Positions 61,995-64,000 of a stretch of DNA of 64,000 bases are shown here, one piece after another (within the stretch, counting starts at the first letter, position 1; every line of letters starts with the position of its first letter). The notes under the pieces are model-generated. The model did not search any database. It was not told where the DNA came from and saw only the letters and a list, made by a program, of their open reading frames with translations. Origin of the DNA: Vibrio maerlii (lineage in GTDB: Bacteria > Pseudomonadota > Gammaproteobacteria > Enterobacterales > Vibrionaceae); assembly GCF_003415655.1 (NCBI RefSeq), contig NZ_QRHC01000002.1:558008-622007 (forward strand), read 5' to 3'. Position numbers and translations under genes: made by a program.

Positions 61995-62966
61995 TTACGC
62001 TTCTTCAGCTACCTTCCATTTGGTTAATCCGAGTAGTTTCTCACCCAGTTGTGTTAGTTCTGCACGTGGGTATTTATTTTGCTCCCAGTTTCTAGGGTCA
62101 CCAGGGAACGCAAACCCCTCTGGTGCGAGCCTTTCTTGCCATGACTTCACGCGCCAATCACGAATGGTATCGTTGTTTTCTTCAGCTGGCACCATGGAAA
62201 TATACTGAGCCATGCGAACTTGATTCGATTGGTTTGGGCGAATACCGTGAGGAAGTAAGCTATTGAAAATCAATAGGTCACCAGCTTTCATTTCGATGAA
62301 CTCCACATCAAACCCGGATAGGTCGGGTACATAAGGGTCGCGATCTTCCGGTTGTGTTTTGCGCCACTCTTCAAGTTGGCGGTAGAGCTCTGGTACGCAC
62401 TGAAACCCACCCGTTTGCGCGGCTTCATTAGTATCTGATAGAGCTAACACTCCTTGCACGTTGACGGGTAGCGGATCTAAAGACGAATCCGCATCCCAAT
62501 GAATGAAACCACCAAACTCACGACCTGATTTATTTGGTGGGTTTAAGTTCGCTCGGTCTATCGTTACCCAAAGCTCTTCTTGGTCCCAAATATCGGCGAA
62601 GGTGTTGTAGACATTCTCGTTCTGGCGGTTGTCCTACAATACTTGGTTGTTGTAACACTCAACCATGCCAGAGTTGTTTAGCTCTACCATCGCGTGGTCT
62701 CGGCGCTGTGCTTGATACCAAGTCTCGGGGTTATTCGAATCCATCTCTTGGAACTCCCACAAGAAGTCTTGTGAGCGTTTTACAGCCTCTGGAGAAATGA
62801 TCTGTGGAATCACCAGGTAGCCATTGTGCTGCCAAAAGTCGAACTGCTCTTGGGTTAGCTGTTTAAGTGGTAGCTGCTTTTTAATATCTTTTAATTGTGC
62901 TGAATTGATATTGGAGACACTGTTGTTGCCAGGAGCATTGTCACCAAAACCGTATTTATTCTTCAT
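61995..62966 (-). pseudogene. PhyH-family dioxygenase gene with in-frame TAG at codon 111
   Basis: A single frame of 323 codons plus stop begins at an ATG behind AAGGA (MKNKYGFGDNAPGNN) and is interrupted by TAG at 62634-62636. Both parts belong to one protein: the first holds the N-terminal helices (LTQEQFDFWQHNGYLVIPQI), the second the iron ligands HWD (FIHWDADSSL) and the later histidine in LLPHGIRPN. The part after the TAG has no start until about 62459, which would lose the HxD motif. It is either a recent null mutation, a sequencing error or read-through. Divergent from an AraC regulator. Substrate unknown. Confidence 0.88.
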
Positions 62967-63144
62967 GTGGAATCCTTATGTAGGGCTGATTTTTATAGTT
63001 ATAAATAGATAGAGTTATAAACAGACGAGCTTTCTGCTTGATCACATTCTGGCAACAAATATAGGCGTTTGGTGATACAAGTTGAGCAATTAATGATACT
63101 TTTTGGTCGAATTTATGTATTTGTGTAGATGGTTTGTATTGTTA

Positions 63145-64000
63145 ATGAAGGCGCAGTTTGAAAAAGTAGAGTACGACAAAGACAGTTCGTGGCAGTTACT
63201 GATACGTCGTTTAGAGGAGATCCCATTCGAATGGCACTTCCACCCTGAGTTTGAGTTAACGCTTACTTTAAACAGCGTAGGAGAGCGTTATATCGGCGGT
63301 ACAGTTTCTGAGTATGCCGATTTAGATTTGGTCTTGCTAGGGCCCAATATACCGCATACTTGGCAGTCTCGTGTCAGTGTCAATCAACAAAAAAGGCAGA
63401 AGGTTTATGTCTTGTGGTTTGATATGCAGTGGTTAGATGATGTCACACGATTATTTCCTGAGTGCAAACCGATTAAGCCAATGATGCAACTGGCAATGCG
63501 AGGGCTGCATTTCTCTCCGCAGGTCGCGAAAGACATACTCCCTCTGTTTTTACAGCTAGACGAGGCATGTGCGGCCAAGCGGTTGGCGCTGTTGTTACAA
63601 ATATTGGATAAACTTAGGCAGCAACTGGATGCTGAACCTATTTTAGCTGAACAAGCTCAGTATTCGTTGGACAATGATAAACGCGAACAGCGGTTACTTG
63701 GTTCTTTACTTGAGCGAATTCACGCTGGCTATACTCAGAGCATCATGCTGTCTGATCTAGCAGAGTTAGTGGGGATGAGCGAAAGCACTCTGCGGCGCTT
63801 TTTTAGAAAGACGATGGGGCAGAGCGTTAGCCATTACATCACTCAGGTACGCTTGGGTAAGGCATGCTCACTGCTAATCCAATCCGATAAACCTATTGCA
63901 CTGATCGCGGAGATGTCTGGGTTTAGCAATTTGTCGAACTTCAATCGTCTGTTTTTAAAGTATAAACAGATGAAACCGAAGGAGTTTAGGACGAAGTTCG
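63145..64000 (+). CDS. AraC family regulator (3' end outside window)
   Basis: The frame starts at ATG 63145 (MKAQFEKVEYDKDSSWQLLI) and stays open for 285 codons to the window edge. The N-terminal half is a cupin-like sensor (PFEWHFHPEFELTLTL). The C-terminal half has two helix-turn-helix units (LSDLAELVGMSESTLRRFFR and IALIAEMSGFSNLSNFNRLF). It is divergent from the interrupted PhyH gene and probably its regulator. Only the last few residues should be missing. Confidence 0.92.
   Translation, partial: MKAQFEKVEYDKDSSWQLLIRRLEEIPFEWHFHPEFELTLTLNSVGERYIGGTVSEYADLDLVLLGPNIPHTWQSRVSVNQQKRQKVYVLWFDMQWLDDVTRLFPECKPIKPMMQLAMRGLHFSPQVAKDILPLFLQLDEACAAKRLALLLQILDKLRQQLDAEPILAEQAQYSLDNDKREQRLLGSLLERIHAGYTQSIMLSDLAELVGMSESTLRRFFRKTMGQSVSHYITQVRLGKACSLLIQSDKPIALIAEMSGFSNLSNFNRLFLKYKQMKPKEFRTKF

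Overview
The window looks like part of the second chromosome of a Vibrio. The evidence is a sigma54-driven Qrr quorum-sensing RNA with LuxO sites, a malT / malP-malQ-glgB block, treR-treBC, popT (DUF368) and the PCuAC/SCO copper genes. The chromosome assignment and species are inferred from gene content, and no species is claimed.

Layout. 1-5.4 kb: end of sstT, an rsgA paralogue, a copper-chaperone operon and popT. 5.58-5.81 kb: an unannotated Qrr sRNA with its LuxO sites and sigma54 promoter. 6.1-16.6 kb: maltodextrin and glycogen metabolism (malT divergent from malP, malQ, glgB), with an 8-bp tandem repeat running into the malT stop codon. 16.6-21.2 kb: a DUF1800/DUF1501 pair, small membrane proteins and an acyltransferase. 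21.4-25.8 kb: trehalose uptake and hydrolysis (treBC, treR) with a mirrored pair of operators. 26-34.5 kb: a fructose-type PTS, a beta-propeller protein, a 2-oxoglutarate dioxygenase, a GntR/HutC regulator, a glycyl-radical eliminase and its activase. Identical operator cores in front of three transcription units tie this set together. 34.5-38.7 kb: an AttEFGH-like ABC export operon. 38.8-53.5 kb: ordinary accessory metabolism (AEC carrier, TetR/hydrolase, ppnP, pirin, LysR, an NCS1/DUF917/hydantoinase operon, yjeH, two small proteins, a 6-phospho-beta-glucosidase).

54.2-61.3 kb is a roughly 7.1-kb integrative element inserted in arfB. The target gene can be rebuilt across the two ends with a 2-bp core, as expected for a large serine recombinase. 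The element carries a complete replacement arfB at its right end, translationally coupled to the 5' stump of the old gene. It also carries a large serine recombinase, a resolvase, a RepA-like ATPase, a PD-(D/E)XK-like protein and three copies of a 46-bp repeat. Four of its genes are interrupted by one in-frame stop or one frameshift near the 5' end. A PhyH dioxygenase gene just outside it also has an internal TAG.

The two most interesting systems are (1) the putative GntR regulon, which pairs an oxygen-dependent dioxygenase with an oxygen-sensitive glycyl-radical eliminase and a PTS, and (2) the arfB-targeted, arfB-restoring element with its 46-bp repeats. Reading direction, start choices and motifs were judged by eye; no database search or folding program was run.
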